From Aptenodytes patagonicus (Eukaryota; Chordata; Aves; Sphenisciformes; Spheniscidae), in contig NC_134970.1 in NCBI RefSeq assembly GCF_965638725.1, forward strand, positions 3,787,001 to 3,851,000: a stretch of DNA of 64,000 bases, read 5' to 3'. A program made the position numbers and the translations under genes. This document shows, in pieces, positions 13,387 through 25,380 of the stretch (position 1 is its first letter; each line of letters starts with the position of its first letter). The notes beneath the pieces are model-generated. The model was not told where the DNA came from and ran no database searches. It worked only from the letters and a program-made list of their open reading frames with translations.

Positions 13387-14582
13387 GAAGCCTGATTTCC
13401 ATACCCTTGCCTCGGCGGGCGGGCGGCTGCCACGCGAAGCAGTGGCACGCTGTGCCAGCGACACGGGTGGCACAGCTTGAAAGCCAGCACTCCCAAGCCT
13501 CCGCGGCGGAGAAGCCCTCTCCTGCTACCCACATCTCTCGCCCCTCTGGCAGCTCCTTGCCCACTTGGCTGGGAGCTGGACACCTACAGCCATCGACACC
13601 CAGGTGCGGGCAGTGCCTGCTCACTGCCCCCCCTGCCCGGCACAGCTCTGCCCGTCCCGTCTGCCGGGCTGCAGGGGAAGGGGGAGCTGGTTTCATACCT
13701 GGCACAGCAGCAATGGGCCGAATCCATGGATGGTCACAGACTGGGAAGCCCCTTGCCCCAAAACCTGCTGCCTCTCAGGGTGAGGAGCTGACCCCATTAG
13801 CCCAGCAGCCTCCAGCACGGGAGCATGGGCACTGGGAGATGACATGGATCTCATGGCCGGCACACTCAGCTCAGATCCCACCCCAAAAACAGGGCTGAAG
13901 CCCACTGGGGAGGGGAGAAGCAACCTTCAAATGAAGCAGGGGACAGCGGTGTCTGCTGAGGACAGGCTCTGGGGTTACCAGTATGTTGAAGGGGGGCACT
14001 AGAAAAGGTGGAGGGACCCCATGGATCGGTCCTGCCCCGCACAGAGGGGCCCCCAGCAGCTCTGCATGGGTGGAGAAGCCCCTGTGCAGAGCAGGGCGGC
14101 TCTGGTATTTCATCAGGCAGAGTGCCCTGGAGCAGGAGGGAGGAGAAGAAACTCCTCTGCGACTGCCAAGCTCCCCCATTGCACACAGCATCCCGGAGGA
14201 CCACGTCTCATCTGTCCCTCAGCTGCACGAGCACGCGGAGGGGGAAGGAGGGAGAGAAGGAGAAAGCAAGGGAGCCATGCCTGCCTGCCACCATCTCAAT
14301 CCCTCTTTTCTTCCAGCACGAGCAGCCTGCCAGGGTGCCTCGGTGGCAGGGCAGCCGCTGCCTCGGAGCAAACTGTGCCCTCTTTGTCTGCCAGGAGAGA
14401 CATCCCCTCCTCGCTGCGGGGTGGGGACGCGGCGAGGTTTCATCGGGCGACCCCACGGCCATCCCCCTGGCACAGCGAGGAGGGACGCTGGCCCGTGCTC
14501 GCACATTGCCCATGCCGCAGCTGCCGGAGCGGAGCTGGCAGCAATGCACCGACAGCCCCACAGCTCTGCGCTCCCAGCCACG

Positions 14583-14588
14583 TATATA
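14583..14588 (+). promoter_or_regulatory. FMOD: Candidate FMOD TATA box
   Basis: TATATA followed by GG lies 1.15 kb upstream of the FMOD start codon in otherwise GC-rich DNA. Mammalian FMOD begins with a noncoding first exon spliced to the exon that holds the start codon, so a promoter in this interval is expected. The first exon would start near 14612. A possible donor (GTAGGC) follows at about 14887, but several alternatives exist. No other TATA match in the preceding kilobase stood out. Confidence 0.35.
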
Positions 14589-15708
14589 GGAGCCAGCAGG
14601 CAGGAGCGACTCCTCTCCCACTCCGAACAGCACAGCCCTGCGTATTTCCTGGAGGCATTTCAAACTGCCTCGCTCCAGGCCGCTCTGTGTCCTCCTTTAG
14701 CACCAAGACGAGGAGTCGGGATGAACAGCCGCAGCTGGAGTCCTCCTGCCACCAGCACCGTGGCGTGCCAGCACACTGCCCTGGGCACGGCACGGGGTGG
14801 CTGCGAAGCCCACGCGCCAAGCCAAGGGGCTCGGGACAGGTTTGCCTTGCTCTGAGCCCTCTGCCCTGCTCTCTTCTGGATGTCAGCCCTTGGTAGGCTG
14901 AATTTCACAAGCAGGGTCCAAGCACTAGGTCTGGCGATGCCTCCTTCTCTCCCTGGTCACACTGGCCTCGAGGGGCCGGCGGATGCTGCCCCTTTTCGTG
15001 TCGGGGCTGAGCTCAGGAAATCTAAGCTTGAAAGTGGTTTCATTTCAAAAATAAGCCAGAATTTGTTTACCAGGATTTACATCAGTCCCGAGCAGCATGA
15101 GCATCCTGCGTTTCTGTGGGGGAAGGGAGAGCTGGATGAAACCCACAGCGAATCATGTCGCCAGCGAGTGTAGCATAAATATAGCTCCATCGAAATACGC
15201 CTTGAGCTCCATCAACCTGTTCTCACAGCTACCGCTCTCCTCCGCGTGGCCGGAGAGTGGCCAAGTCCTTTCTCCTCCCTCCCGCGCAGAGCCAGCGCAG
15301 GTGAATCCCGGGTACCTCGGGGCAGAGCTGCGTGACCTTACACAAATTCAGACCATGTGCCCATATCTCCATCCTCTACTCAGCTGTAACAGAAATACCC
15401 ATAAGTAAAGATTTTGCAAGCAAATATCCACTGGGATGGAGGTTTCTAGCAGGCCTGAGGTGAAAAGGGGGAAGATCAGGTAACTGCAAACAGGGGACAT
15501 GTCTGCAGCCGCGTCTTTTTGGGTAGGATTCACTCAGGTCCCCTGGTTCTCCAGCTCTGCTGCCAAGTGTCACCAACCCCAGGCAGGGCTGCAACCACAT
15601 CCAACCCCGCCGGGTTCCCCGGCCACGGGGTGCAGCTCGCCTGCCTCTAGCCCTTACATCAGACCTGACACTGCTGATGGTTTCCCTCCCCATTTCTCCC
15701 CCCGCCAG

Positions 15709-15728
15709 GTCTCTCCAGCATCAGCACC
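15709..15728 (+). other. FMOD: FMOD 5' UTR segment in exon 2
   Basis: A pyrimidine tract ending in CCAG at 15705-15708 makes a good splice acceptor 20 bases before the ATG, matching the family pattern of a noncoding first exon joined just upstream of the start codon. The donor exon lies upstream and is not fixed by the sequence. Confidence 0.55.
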
Positions 15729-18700
15729 ATGCATTGGGCCACCGTCCTGATCATCGCTGGGCTCTGCGGAGCCTCCCTGGGCCAGTACAATGAAGAAGAA
15801 GACATGGCTTGGTTACAGTACTACATACGGCAGTCCCGTATGTCCTCCTACAACTACATGCCCTACTACGAGGATGAGAACACCCCTTACGTGTACTCCT
15901 ACCTCCCAGCTCCAGACACGGAGGCAGAGCCCGGCCCTGAACCTCAGCAAGCCCCTTCCTGGCAATGTCCCCAAGAGTGCGATTGCCCCCCTAACTTCTC
16001 ATCAGCCATGTACTGTGACACCCGTAACCTGAGGTACCTGCCCTTCGTGCCCTCCCGGATGAAATACGTCTACTTCCAGAACAACCAGATCACCGCCATC
16101 CAAGAGGGGGCTTTCGACAACGCCACGGAGCTGGAATGGCTCGCACTGCACAACAACCAGATCACCAGTGAGAAGATGGGCAAGAGGGTCTTTGCCAAGC
16201 TCAAAAGCCTGGAGAGGTTGTACATGAACAACAACAACCTAACCAAGATGCCCAGCCCTTTGCCCCGGTCCCTGAGAGAGCTCCACTTGTCTTACAATCA
16301 GATCTCCAAGGTCCCCTCCAATGCTCTGGAGGGTCTGGAGAACCTCACAGCCCTGTACCTCAGCCACAACTACATTTTTGAGATGGGAGCATCCCTCAAA
16401 GGGCTCAGGTCCTTGATCCTTGCTGATCTGAGCTACAATCACCTCAGGAAAGTCCCTGATGGGCTCCCAATGGCCTTGGAACAGCTCTACCTAGAGTACA
16501 ACTACATCAACGCCATCCCCGATGACTATTTCAAGGTCTCTCCCAAGCTGCTCTATGTACGGATGTCCCACAACAGCCTGACAAATCAAGGTCTCTCTAC
16601 CAACACTTTCAACAGCAGCAGCATCCTCGAGCTGGACCTCTCTTACAACAGGCTCCAGAAGATCCCCCGGGTCAGCACCAACCTCGAGAACCTCTACCTT
16701 CAAGGGAACCAAATCAACGGTGAGCAGAAACACGTCAACCAAAGCGCGGTGGTGCAGGGGGCGGTGGTGCAACAGAGGGATGGGGAGATGGGGATGCAGA
16801 GAACCTGTGCCTCCCTGTGGGAGACTACCTGGGGTAATGGTTTGAGCAGGAAGCTGGAATCTGGGAGACTTCTAGGTGGCCCTGGGCAAGGCAGGAATGG
16901 TGCCCGTTGTGTCCCAACACACCTGGAGCCGAGAGGCTCCCAGCTCTGAACGCTCCCGTGTGATCCACGGAGCCATTGCAGTGGTTTTACTGAGCATTTA
17001 TCAGCAGCCTGAGCATCTTCTGGTTAGAGGTGCCAGAAACCAGCTGTCGGTAGAAGTTGATGCACAACCTGGGGAGGGGACTACGGCTTTAGTCCGGCAT
17101 TGCACCCAGGCTGAGGGGTCAGTGACAGAGTGGACAGAGGTGGGGAGTCCCCGCAGCCACGGTCACTGCACGTGGGAACACACATCACCCTGGCCAGCGC
17201 TAATGCAGGGGACGGGGACGTACCCTGCGGCGCCCGGCGGTCTGCAGCGCTCGGGGCCAGCTCAGCCCCTTTCTCCAGCCCCTTCTGCTCACCTCCCTCC
17301 CTGCCTCGCAGGGCACTGGCACAGCCCGGGCACAGCCCATGGCCCCAAAGCCCCCCAAGGGCCGTGATCTGCAGCCGAGGGGCACATCCTTGCTGTGGGA
17401 TGGGAGCTCTTCGTTATTAGAGCCATCAACGCAGCATCTTCTGCCAGGACTAAAATTCACTCCACTTAAAACACAAATAAATAAAAGGAACAGATTGTTC
17501 TGGGGCTGCTATTTATAAAAATAAGCTAGGGAAAAAAAAACAACCAAGCAATCTCCTGGAAAAATCCAGGCTTGGTCCTCTCACCTGCCAGGCCCCGAGG
17601 GCAGGACCCTCCCGGAGCGATGCTGGAGCCCCTGCGCAAGCCTGGGATGGGGACGGGGATGTGTCAGTGCAGCCATCAGCTGTTGCAGAGGAAACACACA
17701 ACCCCGCACCGGGGAACCGACAGAAACACAAAAACAAGAACAGATTCCCAAATGTTTGCTTTCAGAATTTGTAGCTGTTAACGTCTGCCCACAAATGCCA
17801 TGAAACCACCCCGGAGCCGTTCAGGCTTTACAGCAGTTTTTCCTTCAGCTGCAGGTTTTGCCGCTGACCTTTAAAGCATCCCCAGGAGCGAGGGGCTGCG
17901 GGTCCAAGCAGGCAGCACCAACCTCTCTGGGGGGGCGCATCCCACCCATGGGGCATCAGGGCCGGGGTCGTGCCCCTCCAGCCACACCGGGAGGTCCCCG
18001 CTTGCCTCCCCGCACACCCGCAGGGCTTGCAGCCCCCCCAGGCCCCCGGCCCGGGGGCGCAGGGGTCCCCCAGCACCCCGCTGCCTTCCCCAGCAGCATC
18101 CCGGCCTGGAGCTTTGCTGCCCTCTAGTCGGTCGCTTCTCTCCCAAATCCTGCACAAAATTTTTGGGAGTTTGTTCCATCTCCTCCCTCCAAACTCAGCC
18201 CGGGCTGGCCCGGAGTTTCCCTGCCCGGGGCCGGCAGCAGCGGGTGGCGGATGAACGGAGAGGGGATGTCTGCGGGCATGGGATGGGGACAGGGACGTCC
18301 TCCCTCCTGGACACACTGCCTGGCTAGTCCCGCAGCGGCCAGGGGACTCGGGGGCTGGAGGCTGCAGCGTAGGAAGCCTCACAAGGGAGGCTGCAAAGGC
18401 AATTCCCGATAAAAAGCAATGTTTCATCTGACTCCACCCGGCTTTTTCCTTACGAGCGCTCCAGCCAGGCTGGGCAAAGGCAGCCGAGGGCGGGCGCTGC
18501 CACCACTTCCAAACCCTGGAACAGGCACAAACTCACAGGCTCCTTCTAACTGCAGCTAGAAGCATCAGTTACTCTTTTAGCTTAAGAGCGGAGGGTCTCG
18601 AGTCCACATTTGCAGGAATGATTGGTGATTTAGGGGTGTTTTCATTTTTTTCCTGCCCATCTTAACAAAAACCGGCTCTCAGAGGTCAGTACCCACAGAC

Positions 18701-18978
18701 CCATCTCCAGAGCAGCCCCCCTTGACATTTCCCACATCGCTCCCCAAAGATCAGTCGCATCACGAAGGTTAGATAGAGCTGGGGCCAAAGCCAATGCTCA
18801 GCTCTCCGTCTCCTCTCCCCCCGCAGAGTTCTCCATCAGCAGCTTCTGCACCGTGGTGGACGTCATGAACTACTCCAGGCTCCAGGTCCTGCGGCTCGAC
18901 GGGAACGAGATCAAGCGAAACGCGGTGCCCCCCGACGCCCCGCTGTGCCTGCGGCGTGCCACCGTCATCGAGATCTAG
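15729..18978 (+). CDS. FMOD: Fibromodulin, secreted small leucine-rich proteoglycan (two coding exons)
   Basis: Coding sequence joins 15709 (acceptor; ATG at 15729)-16719 to 18827-18978, a phase-1 intron with GT at 16720 and AG at 18825-18826, giving 380 residues (human 376). A signal peptide covers about residues 1-18, and the mature protein would start at Gln19. A Tyr- and acid-rich N-terminal segment (19-58) is the tyrosine-sulfated region of the family. The class II cysteine cluster CX3CXCX9C is at residues 80-96. Leucine-rich repeats fill about 100-330, with motifs such as LYLSHNYIFEM and LDLSYNRLQKIP. A terminal cysteine pair sits at 338 and 371, and the protein ends VIEI. N-glycosylation sequons at 131, 170, 205 and 295 fall at the keratan-sulfate sites known in mammals, and 345 is also kept. 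The family binds collagen I/II fibrils in cartilage and tendon matrix and modulates fibril growth and TGF-beta. No breaks are seen. Confidence 0.97.
16720..18826 (+). other. FMOD: FMOD intron 2
   Basis: A 2.1-kb GC-rich intron bounded by GTGAGC and a long pyrimidine tract ending CCCGCAG. The reading frame of the upstream exon stays open for 76 codons into it, but that continuation loses all leucine-rich-repeat character, so it is a chance extension. No repeats or other genes are recognised inside. Confidence 0.9.
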
Positions 18979-19860
18979 CCTGGCCCCCGCCTGGCCCCCT
19001 CCCCATCCTCAGGACTTGGCTCTCCCTTTCCTGGGGAGACACTCACTCCCGTTTTAATGCAGCTTGACAGTTTGACTTGGCTTCTGCAATAGTGCAATAA
19101 GGGTACTCCAACACCAGCCCGTGCGGGTGGGTGGGATCCATTCATCCCCAAACACTCCCTCTTCCCGGCTCTCCGGCCACGCAGGGTGGAACAGGTCCCA
19201 GCACAGTTCCCCCTCTGTCCCCACCACAGCCACCCCCCCACAGCGCTGCACCCCCATTCACCTTCTCCCCCGGTTTGGGTGGGATGCAGGTGGGATGGGG
19301 AAGAGCTCATCCCACCTCCGAAACATGGCACTGAGCATCCGACCCCAGCGGGGAGGGCTTCAGGCGTGGGTCCTGCAGAACCAGCAGATTTAAAGTGACT
19401 CACCCTGGGCCAGGTGCCAGCGGTCACTGGGAGGAGCATCCAGGAGGTTGGGAGCTACACGAGTAAAGGGTTAAAGATTTCCCGGCTGCCAGCATCCCTC
19501 AGCCTAGGATGGGGAAGAGCATATCCACTCTTTCCCCTCCATTTTTCCCCCCTTCCATCAGCTTCCTGCTCCAGAGAGAAAGGAGAGAAACCTTTCCTGC
19601 TGCTGCCGAGCGGCTGTCAGCTGCTGAGCTTAGAGAGAAACACCCTGAGAAACAGCCTGTTAGCAGGCCGTGGCCGAGGGGGGTCTCACATCTTCCTCCC
19701 AGACCTCTGGTTCAGGGCAGGACCGGGGGCGAGGGATGGGGCAGTTCCCGGTGCCGTCGCCCCCGGCTGCCTGGGGAGCCCCGGCACGTCCAGCTCCATC
19801 CCACCCACTGGCTCGGCTCCCAGCTCCCTCCCTGCCCAGGCAACCGGGGTCTCCCATTTT

Positions 19861-19889
19861 AAAAAAAATTAAAAAAAAAAAAAAAAAAA
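19861..19889. repeat. A-rich run inside the FMOD 3' UTR
   Basis: Eight A, TT, then nineteen A. It is genomically encoded within the predicted FMOD 3' UTR, about 240 bases before the polyA signal, and would be an internal-priming site in oligo-dT cDNA libraries. Confidence 0.8.
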
Positions 19890-20124
19890 TCGCGGTGACG
19901 CGTGCATCCGCCGCACGTCTGAATTCGCCAAACACACCCAGCTTGGTTCCTTGGACGGTTTAGTTTGAGAACCAAAGGGGCAGCTGAGCTTTGGAGATGA
20001 CCTGCAAAGCTGAAGAGGTCATCCAGACCCTCCGCGTTTAAACTGCATGCTAACACTATAGAAACAAAAACCCAAAAAAACCTGTACTATCACTGACGCA
20101 TGAACTGTAGATATCATACCGACG

Positions 20125-20130
20125 AATAAA
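20125..20130 (+). terminator. FMOD: FMOD polyadenylation signal
   Basis: Canonical AATAAA on the sense strand 1.15 kb after the stop codon, the first I found downstream of FMOD. Cleavage would be expected 10-30 bases further on. Confidence 0.6.
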
Positions 20131-23100
20131 GCCCTTCCTGTAACTGCACCAAACGTGTCTGAGGAATCCCAAACGCAGGGTCTGAGCATCTGGGGCTGCT
20201 CCGAGCCGCCCTGAGCACTGTAACCTCCCCTCCTGCAGACCAGATCTTTCTGCAGACATAATCCGGGCTGGATTTGCCGTCTAGTGGTTGTACCAGACAC
20301 GACATGTGCGTACGCTGCCTTCCTGGCACCGAGGAGCTGCCACTCCAGCACATCCCAGATGGGGTCCATGCAAGGACATTTATAGGAGGAAAAAATACAC
20401 ATGGAAAAGTGTCAGTTGAGAGAGGGAAGGGATGGCGGTGCCACTGGCACAGTACTTCTGGTAGTTATTTTCCAGATGCTTTCATGTTCTCCAGTCTTCA
20501 GCCCTGCTTATTTTTAACAGCTAAGCTGGGGGATGCTTAAAAAAAAAAATTCACATGGGCAGGATTTTTACAGACCGGGAGTCGCACCGAAAGCGCCATT
20601 TCCCAGCCTGCGAGCCTCTCCTCAGCACACCGGGGGCCCGCTTGGCTCTGGGTTGGTGCCAGCCGGGGAGGCAGAGCCTGCGGGTGCTCCGTGGGGTGCA
20701 GGAGGTGGGTGTCCCCGCTGGCCTTCCCCAAACAGACCTGGTCCCTGGCCCTGGCCAGGGGCAGCCCCCCAACTCCAGCTGAGGCTCTTGCAGAAGCCAG
20801 GCAGGAGGAGAGGCAAGAAGACCCCACTCCATCCCCTCGGGACACCCCCTTCCCCATCCTCTCCTGTGTCCCAGGGCAGCAAAGGGACATGCACATCCGC
20901 ATCGTGACCTCCCACAGCCAAACCCCATTCCTTGCAGAGATGCGAATCCTCCCGGAGGCACCAGGACCGGGGACCCCGAACCGAGGGGATCCCACTGCAC
21001 GCCCAGCTGGCCGAGGAGCCCAGGGCTGTCACTAGATGTCGGCGTTGCCTGTCACATGTGGCCCTGTCCAGCCTGGCAGCGTGGCCCTGGCTTTCCCTCC
21101 CCAAGGCCACGTCCCCAGAGAGCAGCACCCAGGTTCGGGAGCTGCCCTGCACCCAGGGGTGCCCACCACAGCCGGTACTTGCTTGGGCAAGGCTGGGCTG
21201 AGACACAGGGTGAAACCCAGCTCCGCCCAGGGAAAAAAGGGCTCAGAGGGAGGCAAACCTGACCCTGCTTCTGAGATAGCGAGAGACGAACGATGCTTGT
21301 GCTGGGCTCCCTCAAAGGCTGGCAGCGGGGCAGCATGGGGGAGTGGGCTCTGCAGAGAGGGAGAGCGCCCCAAACCCCCGCGGACGTGCAGCCGGTCGGC
21401 TCCAACGCAGGTGCCTGTTGGCATCTGGGACCAGCTCTGATCTTTCTGCCATCAGCCCCCAGGACAGGGCCCACAGCCCATCCTCCTCCTCCTTCCCTGT
21501 GGCAGCATCCAGCAGGCCAGGCGGGAGGGGGACAGGGACAGGACTACAAGCACCCGAGCCCACGCCATGTCTCCATGCTCTTCAAAAGCAGCAGGGGACG
21601 ATGTTTGCAGGATCCACCTACAAACCAGCCGAGCACCACGCTCCTCCTCATGCTTGAGAGCTGCCCGGGCACCAGCACGCACCGCTCCTTGTTCCCAGGT
21701 CAGGTTTTTTGCCTCAGAGCATCCACACCCCTTCCCAAATCAACACCAGCCTGCAGGAGCCGAAGGGGATGGGGGTCCAGGGGATGTTTGGAGGGAGGCC
21801 CCAGCCCATCACCTCCGAGGAGACCTAGCAGCAGAGTCTGCTGCTAGCAGAACAAAACCCTGGAGAAGCAGCCACCCAATGCTGCTTCCAGCAGCTGCTT
21901 TCTCCACGCCGGGCGATTGCTGATTTACACCAGCTGGGGCACTGGCTCTGCATCCCGCAGGGGTGGAGGTGAGGGGGCAGAGGGTCAGGGCAACCCACCG
22001 CCCTGCCATTCCCCCTCCCCAAAAAAAAGGGGGAGACCCCATTGGTCCTGGGCGAGCCCACGGGCGCCCAATCACCGCCTTGTTGTGGTGGGGATAGCAG
22101 GGATGGGGGCTTGGCCCCCCTCCTCATCCCCTTCCTCCTCCTCCTCCGGTTGCTGGGAGGAGGTGCGGGGTCTGGGGGGCCCCAGCAGGCTGTATCCCAC
22201 CGGGAAGGAGGAGGAGGGGGGAGTGCAGGGCTTTGTCCAGATCCACAGAGAAGCATAAAGGAGGGGGAAACCCCAAACCAACCAAAAAGGAGCTCCCCAG
22301 CCCCCTTGGAGGTGTGCCCCGAGCACAGAGGCTTTGTGGGGCTGCTGCAGGACATACCAGCAGCTGCAGCCCCCTCAAAGTCATATTTGGACTGTGGGCT
22401 CCTCTCAAGGACTCTCTTTGGGTGGGATGTCAAAGACACCCTGCTGCTCCTGCCAGACCCGCTGCCACCCGCCATCACCCCGTGTCTGCAGAGGGGCTCA
22501 GGCCACGGGACAGGCAGGATTTCTCCAGAGCTCCCCCGAAAACTCCCAGATTTCATCTCCGCTTCTTTCCAGCCTCTTCCCCCAGATTCTCTTCCCCTCC
22601 TCGCTTTTTTTCCCCCTTTGCAGCATCCATCAGCTCAAGCGCTTCCCAGGCTGTTTGCAAACATCCCTTTAGGAGGATGTTTCCCCAGGAAGAGCAGGAT
22701 TTGTGTTTAAAAACAACCCCTCAAAATATTTTCCTTTGGAGAAGTACACAAGAAAGCAGGGAGGCAGCGGGCGATGGGTTTGACCCTAACTTGGCTGGAG
22801 GAGTCCGGGGTGGGCAGAGCCACCCCCCCCAGTCAAGGGACGTGAGCTCCAGGCAGAGCACCGTCCCTGTGCTTCAAATTCGGCATGTGAGCATTTGCAG
22901 AGCCGGCGTGAGTCACGGCCCAGGGAAGTGTAACCCGGCGTCACGTCCTTCAGCGCTTCCCTTTGCTCAATTCTTCTCAGACTTAACCTAAAACCTTTAT
23001 TGAGTGGAGGAGTTGCGAGGACAAAAGGATCGGTGGCCAGGTCACGGCTGCCACCGCCACGCCTAGCCATCTGCAGACGTGCTCGCAATGTGACGGGCAA

Positions 23101-23280
23101 TAAAAGTTGATTATTAATAAGCTGCTTGGATCCAGCCCACGGCAGCTGTGACATTGCTGGGAAGAGATAAGAAAACTGCAGAGGCAGCGGGAAAAGACGC
23201 CGGGGAGGGGCCCGGCGCATCGCCGGCGGAGATCACCAGGACCCCTCGCCTCTCCGGCATCACTCGGGGATGAGCCGGGG

Positions 23281-23375
23281 TCCCATTTCACAGAGGAGCA
23301 GACTGAGGCTTGGAGGAACAGGGAGGGTCCTGCTCTCACAGCTCCACATCAGGAGTAAAATGGAGATGGGATTTC
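23281..23375 (-). repeat. MIR/CORE-SINE relic
   Basis: The plus strand reads CCCATTTCACAGAGGAG, then GACTGAGGC, and later GGGATTTCGG. This is the order found in the reverse complement of the MIR SINE (core through tRNA-like B-box side), so the element lies on the minus strand. It is heavily diverged. MIR-type SINEs are ancient and shared across amniotes. Confidence 0.6.
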
Positions 23376-23385
23376 GGTGCTTGGG

Positions 23386-23428
23386 ATTTTGGGTCTCGGG
23401 ATTTTGGGTCTCAGGATTTTGGGTCTCT
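23386..23428. repeat. Short tandem triplication
   Basis: A unit of about 16 bases, GGATTTTGGGTCTC plus a two-base spacer, occurs three times in a row with a fourth partial copy before it. It directly abuts the MIR relic to its left. Confidence 0.8.
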
Positions 23429-25180
23429 CCACCTGGCTCCAGGAGGACGCGTAGCTTGGGGGCTAGAGCAGCTTGTGGGGGTCAGTCCCCTCCAAGGGAC
23501 CAAACGCTTTGCGGGGACCACTGGGGAAAGGCGGTCCCGCTCCCCGCACGCCCCCAGCAGTGTTTGGGCAGGGGGGAGAGGGCCGGGCCGGAAATTCCCA
23601 ATCTGTTCAGCCCCCATTCTTGCCTCCCCTTTTGTTTCACTCGCCATCTGTCCCGCAATCCCGCACGCCCCGCGCTCCCACTGCACGTGCCGTAAATATC
23701 AAGATGGGCTTTGTCTCTGCTTCAAAAGGCAGCGTGGCCCCCGCGCCCCAGCCCTGCCGCGGCCCCCAGCCCTCCCCAGCAGCGGGGGTTCTGGGTTTGG
23801 GGGGGACAGGCTCAGCGTCACCCTTCTCCCTCCTCCTGCCCCAGCAGGTTTTCGGGTCAGCGCTAAGAGGGGGTGGGGTGCATTGGTCTGACACCGCAAC
23901 CATCCATAGGATCCAGGAGCACGGCCTTGGGGCTGGAGCTGAACCCCATCACCAAAGTCACTCCAAAGGGGAGAAGGAAGAAAAAGGAAAGCTCAGCCCC
24001 CTGCACGCTGGCAGAGCTTGGCACAGACCCCCAGCAGAGTCTGCATCCCTGGGCTAAGCAGGGCTGTGCCCCGAAACGGTGCCACGGTCTGCGCTGACCG
24101 CCCGGAGGGGATTTTGCTGGGGCAGATCTCAGCCAGTCCCTCTGCAGTCCCCCCTCGTGCTTTAAGGGAGCACCACGGTCAGGGTGTCAGCCCCAATCCA
24201 GACTTTTAACTCACAACAGAGCAGCAAACGAGTCAGCAAGGGCAGCTGCTCCGCTCCAGCCCCGTCCTTCCCCTTTTCTGTTTTATCCGGTGCTATAATA
24301 GAAATAAACTCCCTGGTAAAAGGGCATTGTCAGAGGGAAAATGGGCCTCGCCCTTCATCTGGCAGCTGGGAACGCCGGGGACGCGCAGGGCTTAGGGATA
24401 TTGTTGCCCGCAGCCAGTTCCCAGTAACACATTTCCCGGCGGTTTTCCAAAGGCGCGGGTGTTGCATTCACACGGGGGGTGTTGCATCCCCGCAGCAGCA
24501 ACACCGAGAGCTGCCCCTTCCCCGCAGGGCCAGGTACTGCCGTGCCAGGCACAGGGATACCCACAGGGACGAGTGGCCTTTGCAGAGGGGCCAGTGGCAG
24601 GTACCAACCCCGCGAGGGATGCCCTAACACATCCTGACACGAGCTGGTGGGTCCTGGGACACAGACCCCAGCACCACCCTTAAATCCTTCTCCTTCTGCC
24701 TTGTTACCGCTGGTTGGGACAAGAGGCTAGCAGGGACCGTAGCAGTAGTAGCCACAGGCAAAGCTCGGACATGGGTCGCGAGACACTCCTGGGTCAGTGC
24801 CACCGGTGTGGAGATGTGGCAGAGGGGGGAGCCCCATGAGCCCTCCTCCCTCCTCCGGCGCTCCCCGGAGCTGGGAAACATGCTCTCCCAAACACGCAGG
24901 GCTCATCCCAGCTGCCAGCTCCAGGCTGGGCCCAGAGATGCAGCTCAGCAGAAAGCAGATGATGAGGAAAGCAAGCGGCTCAAAGCCCTGAACAAAACCC
25001 AGGCAGCTGGTGAGACTCACATGCCCGGCTGGAACCTGCCCCGGGCTCTGCGCGCCTGTCCCAGACACAGACACTGCTCCACCAGGAAGCACAAACTGCG
25101 CCGGGGCAGCGAACGCAGCCTCTGGCTGCTCCCACCATCCCGGCTGCCTGTGCCCTGCCCTCTCCTTGCTGCTACTGTCA

Positions 25181-25380
25181 GGGCATGGCATCTCTCACGG
25201 ACGGGGGCACAGCATCACTTGGGGACAGGGGCATGGTGTCCCTCAAGGACGGGGCACGGCATCCCTTGGGGGCAGGGGCACGGCATCCCTTGGAGATGGG
25301 GGCATAGCATCCCTTAGTGACAGGGACACAGCGTCCCTTGGGGACAGGGGCTCAGCATCCCTGGGGATGGCAGGGCACGC
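25181..25380. repeat. 24-bp minisatellite, about eight copies
   Basis: Consecutive units of 22-25 bases, mostly 24, share the pattern GGGGCACGGCATCCCTTGG plus about five bases. Because 24 is a multiple of three, one plus-strand frame stays open through the array and encodes an eight-residue repeat (TASLGDRG-like). I treat that as a by-product of repeat length, since nothing suggests a gene around it. Confidence 0.85.

Larger units (their letters stand above)
1..14570. other. GC-rich noncoding DNA upstream of FMOD
   Basis: I see no supportable gene here. Many long open frames exist on both strands, but they are rich in Ala, Pro, Gly, Arg and Ser, overlap one another in several frames, and show no domain, splice structure or family resemblance. 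They are what GC-rich DNA with few stop codons produces. The stretch holds simple repeats (A22 at 3744, AG repeat at 13061, T20 at 13367, short A/T runs near 5940) and a few AT-rich islands that may be conserved regulatory elements (3150-3320, 6705-6780, 12690-12960). In mammals PRELP and OPTC lie beyond FMOD on this side, so they would be expected left of the window. Confidence 0.6.
18979..20150 (+). other. FMOD: FMOD 3' UTR
   Basis: The stretch from the FMOD stop codon to about 20 bases past the first strong AATAAA, roughly 1.2 kb. It contains an almost pure 29-base A tract at 19861-19889, interrupted by TT. The exact cleavage site is not visible and a longer alternative 3' end is possible. 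Confidence 0.6.

Noticed and set aside
14021-14896. 291-codon plus-strand open frame, with an overlapping 290-codon frame
   Set aside because: Two overlapping frames are open at once, the composition is Ser/Pro/Ala/Gly-rich, and no domain is seen; typical of GC-rich DNA with few stops.
16720-16949. FMOD frame continuing past exon 2 as an alternative C terminus
   Set aside because: A strong GTGAGC donor is present, the continuation loses repeat character, and exon 3 encodes the conserved family C terminus.
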